The translations under genes and the position numbers were made by a program. DNA of 13,739 nt. It comes from Bacillota bacterium. Its GTDB lineage: Bacteria; Bacillota; Clostridia; Peptostreptococcales; Anaerovoracaceae. Below the pieces are notes generated by a model. That model was not told the DNA's origin. It was given only the letters and a program-made list of their open reading frames with translations, and searched no databases. The stretch lies in assembly GCA_023415235.1 (NCBI GenBank), contig JAEZLP010000007.1:1-13739 (forward strand). The letters run 5' to 3'. Within the stretch, counting starts at the first letter, position 1. Every line of letters begins with the position of its first letter. This document shows positions 13,345 to 13,739 of this stretch, in pieces.

Positions 13345-13739
13345 TTAATCGATAGGGAACTGGAGCATTACCTTGAATGCGGTATCCTTTTCATGGATCG
13401 CTGTTTCCATCGCTTCGTGCAGCTTGTCAAAGCTGAAGTAGTGGGTATTCAGGGCGTCAAAGTCATACTTGTCCTTGATGGCGCTCATAAAACGGATTGT
13501 TCTCTGCCCGAAATCCTTGGTTCCACCGGAACCGTTAATTTTCAGTGTTTTCCAGATCGTCCACCCGAGTTCAACAGGAACCTTTCTTCCAATGGAGTGC
13601 CCGATGAGGTGGACTCTGCAGCTGTGTCCGGCGATATCGAAGATGGAAGCGATTGCATTATCATTTCCGGAAGCCTCCGCAATAACGGAAGGTCCTCTTC
13701 CATTGGTCAGCTTGTCGATCTGCTCTTTCAGGTTTCCTG
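13345..13739 (-). CDS. Zinc-type MDR alcohol dehydrogenase, C-terminal part (IolM / scyllo-inosose dehydrogenase candidate)
   Basis: The right edge of the window cuts this gene: 130 codons are present, from GNLKEQIDKLTNGRG to the TAA at 13345-13347. Visible are the end of the Rossmann domain (PSVIAEASGNDNAI and HLIGHS), GSGGTKDFGQ and the typical closing helix and strand of medium-chain dehydrogenases, HYFSFDKLHEAMETAI then AFKVMLQFPID. The zinc-binding N-terminal half is outside, so metal dependence is inferred from the family. Being first of the visible genes before uxaE, it could be the second inositol oxidation enzyme (IolM, 2-keto-myo-inositol dehydrogenase) of the Thermotoga-type route. 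A generic sugar or polyol dehydrogenase is the main alternative. Confidence 0.75.
   Translation of the reverse strand, partial: GNLKEQIDKLTNGRGPSVIAEASGNDNAIASIFDIAGHSCRVHLIGHSIGRKVPVELGWTIWKTLKINGSGGTKDFGQRTIRFMSAIKDKYDFDALNTHYFSFDKLHEAMETAIHEKDTAFKVMLQFPID

Noticed and set aside
1..13739. CRISPR arrays, tRNA or rRNA genes, insertion sequences
   Set aside because: No regularly spaced repeats, no cloverleaf or ribosomal sequence and no transposase frame were seen on either strand.

Overview
The window looks like chromosomal DNA of a mid-to-low-GC Bacillota, most likely a clostridial anaerobe. The grounds are strong GGAGG-type ribosome binding sites, sigma-A-like promoters, LacI-type control of sugar operons, and a helical-bundle protein family that I associate with Clostridia. 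No species can be named from the sequence.

Left part (about 1-3430): an AT-richer accessory-looking stretch. It begins with the possible tail of an unknown gene. Four copies of one helical domain follow in three genes: a single-domain gene on the minus strand (235-825), a second on the minus strand (1496-2113), and a plus-strand gene carrying two tandem copies (2284-3429). Between the first two lies a metallo-beta-lactamase-fold gene (982-1532) broken by an internal out-of-frame deletion. Its 3' end overlaps the 3' end of the gene at 1496.

Middle part (3512-9659): a plus-strand inositol operon, lacI-type regulator, iolD, iolE, iolG, starting from a promoter that carries a LacI-type palindrome between its -35 and -10 boxes. 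IolG oxidises myo-inositol to scyllo-inosose, IolE dehydrates it to the trihydroxycyclohexane-dione, and IolD hydrolyses that to 5-deoxyglucuronate. A second LacI-type regulator (8604-9659) follows. Its extended -10 promoter overlaps the left arm of an inverted repeat that looks like the terminator of the iol operon.

Right part (9712-13739): a convergent minus-strand operon. In transcription order it holds a zinc-type MDR dehydrogenase (only its C-terminal end is in the window), tagaturonate epimerase UxaE, a ketose 3-epimerase-like TIM barrel protein and a second IolG-like Gfo/Idh/MocA dehydrogenase, ending at a strong terminator. These classes match the set described for the alternative Thermotoga inositol route (IolG, IolM, IolO, UxaE), in which the carbon leaves as tagaturonate/fructuronate. 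The window may therefore hold two different inositol (or inositol-derivative) routes back to back, each probably with its own LacI regulator. The later classical genes (iolB, iolC, iolJ, iolA), a ring hydrolase for the alternative route, and any transporter are not in the window.
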